Below are positions 62,997 through 64,000 of a DNA stretch of 64,000 nucleotides, in pieces. Position 1 is the first letter of the stretch, and the number at the start of each line of letters is the position of its first letter. The notes under the pieces are model-generated. The model made no database searches. It saw nothing but the letters and a program-made list of their open reading frames with translations, and was not told the DNA's origin. Origin of the DNA: Hymenobacter sp. BT559 (GTDB lineage: Bacteria > Bacteroidota > Bacteroidia > Cytophagales > Hymenobacteraceae); assembly GCF_016427535.1 (NCBI RefSeq), contig NZ_JAELXV010000005.1, forward strand, positions 62,001 to 126,000. Direction: 5' to 3'. Position numbers and translations under genes: made by a program.

Positions 62997-64000
62997 CGGT
63001 CTGGAAAGTTGAAGCGGGCAAGCCAGCTTTGTTGTAGAGGGCGGCGTTTTCGGGATTGTCGGCCCAGGCGTAGCGCACGGTGGTAGGCTGAGCTACCTGG
63101 TCGCTCCATACCACTACTTTGTCACCTTCTATGCGGGCCTGTGCCCACACGAACTTCTTATCGGCACCCGCCACGGCAAAGCCCGTAAGCGGCCCGTTGC
63201 CCTTAGCCACCAAGCTGCTGCCGGGGTCGGCAAAGGTGAGCGTAACCTTGTTGCCCGCAGCCTTGGCCGACTGGAAGAGCGGGCCAGCGGCCACCACCTT
63301 GCTGTCGCCGTAAGCTACTTTCTCGGCGGCCAGGGCCAGGCGGTGCCCCACGGTCTGCTTGTCCAAGGGGTGAATGTCATTCCACTCGCCCACGTCGAGT
63401 AGCACGGCCATACCGGTGTGGGGCACGGCCAAGGTGCGGCGCTGGGCATCGCGTACAGCCGCCCAGCCGCTTTCGCTCGGCTCTTTGCGCACGGCCTGAA
63501 AGTTGGGCAGCTGCGCGTAAATGAACGGCAGGTTGGGCTGATTGAGTTGCTTACGCCAGTCCTGAATGAGGCCGGTGAGTAGGGCTTGGTAGTCGTCGGG
63601 GCGGCCGGCGTTGCTTTCGCCTTGGTACCAGAGCACGCCCTTCACAGCGTAGGAGCGCACGGGCGCTATCATGCCATTATACAGTCCGCCCGGCTGGTAC
63701 TGGAAGGTGGTAGTGCCCGGGGTGGGCGGCATGGTCGCGCCTAGCTTATACTGCCAGTTGCCTTTCAGGTCGATGGTTTGACCACCCGCCACCAAGCGGT
63801 ACTCCTTACCCATCGTGAAACCACCACGCCCGCCGTTGCTGATGAGGCGCACCGTGATGATATTCTTGCCAGCTTTCAAGATGCCTGGTGCAAAATCATA
63901 CTTGCGGGGCGGGTACTGGTAGCCGGTGGTGCCCACCAGCTGCCCGTTGATATACGTCGAGTCGGCATCGACCAGCGTTCCCAACTCTAGGCGCGCGGGC
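62986..64000 (-). CDS. Sialate O-acetylesterase-family carbohydrate esterase (partial)
   Basis: Only the C-terminal 338 residues are in the window; the frame continues past the right edge. A beta-sandwich insert (LVDADSTYINGQLVG) and the SGNH-type catalytic blocks WYQGESNA and DIHPLDKQTVGHRLA are visible, while the Ser-containing N-terminal block is outside. In this operon the natural substrate is probably acetylated xylan rather than sialic acid. It overlaps the GH3 start by 11 bp. Confidence 0.88.
   Translation of the reverse strand, partial: PARLELGTLVDADSTYINGQLVGTTGYQYPPRKYDFAPGILKAGKNIITVRLISNGGRGGFTMGKEYRLVAGGQTIDLKGNWQYKLGATMPPTPGTTTFQYQPGGLYNGMIAPVRSYAVKGVLWYQGESNAGRPDDYQALLTGLIQDWRKQLNQPNLPFIYAQLPNFQAVRKEPSESGWAAVRDAQRRTLAVPHTGMAVLLDVGEWNDIHPLDKQTVGHRLALAAEKVAYGDSKVVAAGPLFQSAKAAGNKVTLTFADPGSSLVAKGNGPLTGFAVAGADKKFVWAQARIEGDKVVVWSDQVAQPTTVRYAWADNPENAALYNKAGLPASTFQTDAL

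Overview
The window comes from a GC-rich member of the Bacteroidota, most likely Cytophagales close to Hymenobacter. The evidence is the gliding lipoproteins GldB and GldD, two secreted enzymes with type IX secretion (T9SS) type A C-terminal domains, a TamB/TamL pair in which the Omp85 protein carries a lipobox, an OMP_b-brl_3 receptor with a GLPGLI-like partner, promoters of the Bacteroidota type (TTTG/TTGG plus TAnnTTTG), and frequent TTG/GTG starts. No rRNA, tRNA, CRISPR array, insertion sequence or prophage was seen.

Layout. 1-1000: end of an unknown gene, an Imm5-like immunity protein and a YggL-like ribosome-binding protein. 1-5.2 kb: an acyl-CoA dehydrogenase, a secreted propeller-like protein and a small exported protein. 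5.2-16.7 kb: a housekeeping and gliding block with recG, gldD, ssb and mutY on the minus strand, divergent from HU, a TPR protein, a 29-residue basic ribosomal-type protein, rng and gldB, followed by a GT4 glycosyltransferase. 16.9-20 kb: YciE-like ferritin-fold protein, GT2 glycosyltransferase, LEA14-like protein and a small conserved protein. 20.9-25.6 kb: minus-strand genes for trehalose synthesis (fused TPS/TPP) and for a two-step cyanophycin breakdown (cyanophycinase plus isoaspartyl peptidase, the latter coupled to a LigD-phosphoesterase-like gene). 25.8-31.3 kb: PQQ-type sugar dehydrogenase, a small Thr-rich secreted protein and an M36 metalloprotease exported by T9SS. 31.8-40.7 kb: MoxR ATPase and the TamB/TamL envelope-assembly pair. 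40.8-47 kb: an OMP_b-brl_3/GLPGLI pair next to a two-component system. 47.2-49.3 kb: an M13 peptidase lipoprotein.

49.5-64 kb is a xylan utilisation locus: a T9SS-exported GH10 xylanase preceded by tandem LacI-type operators, then on the minus strand an esterase of the sialate O-acetylesterase family, a GH3 beta-xylosidase, xylulokinase, xylose isomerase, a second GH10 xylanase and a GH115 alpha-glucuronidase. Together they can deacetylate and debranch glucuronoxylan, cut it to xylose and feed it to the pentose phosphate pathway. No SusC/SusD pair lies inside the window.

The most unusual non-coding content is a set of very long, nearly perfect inverted repeats sitting between gene ends. Two copies with 63-bp arms (2871-3084 and 13421-13615) start at the stop codons of convergent genes, differ from each other at about a dozen arm positions, and keep almost all of these paired. 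Others have 28, 33 and 36-bp arms. The leader of rng can fold in two mutually exclusive ways around a terminator hairpin. The palindrome CCTAGG is several times more frequent than base composition predicts.
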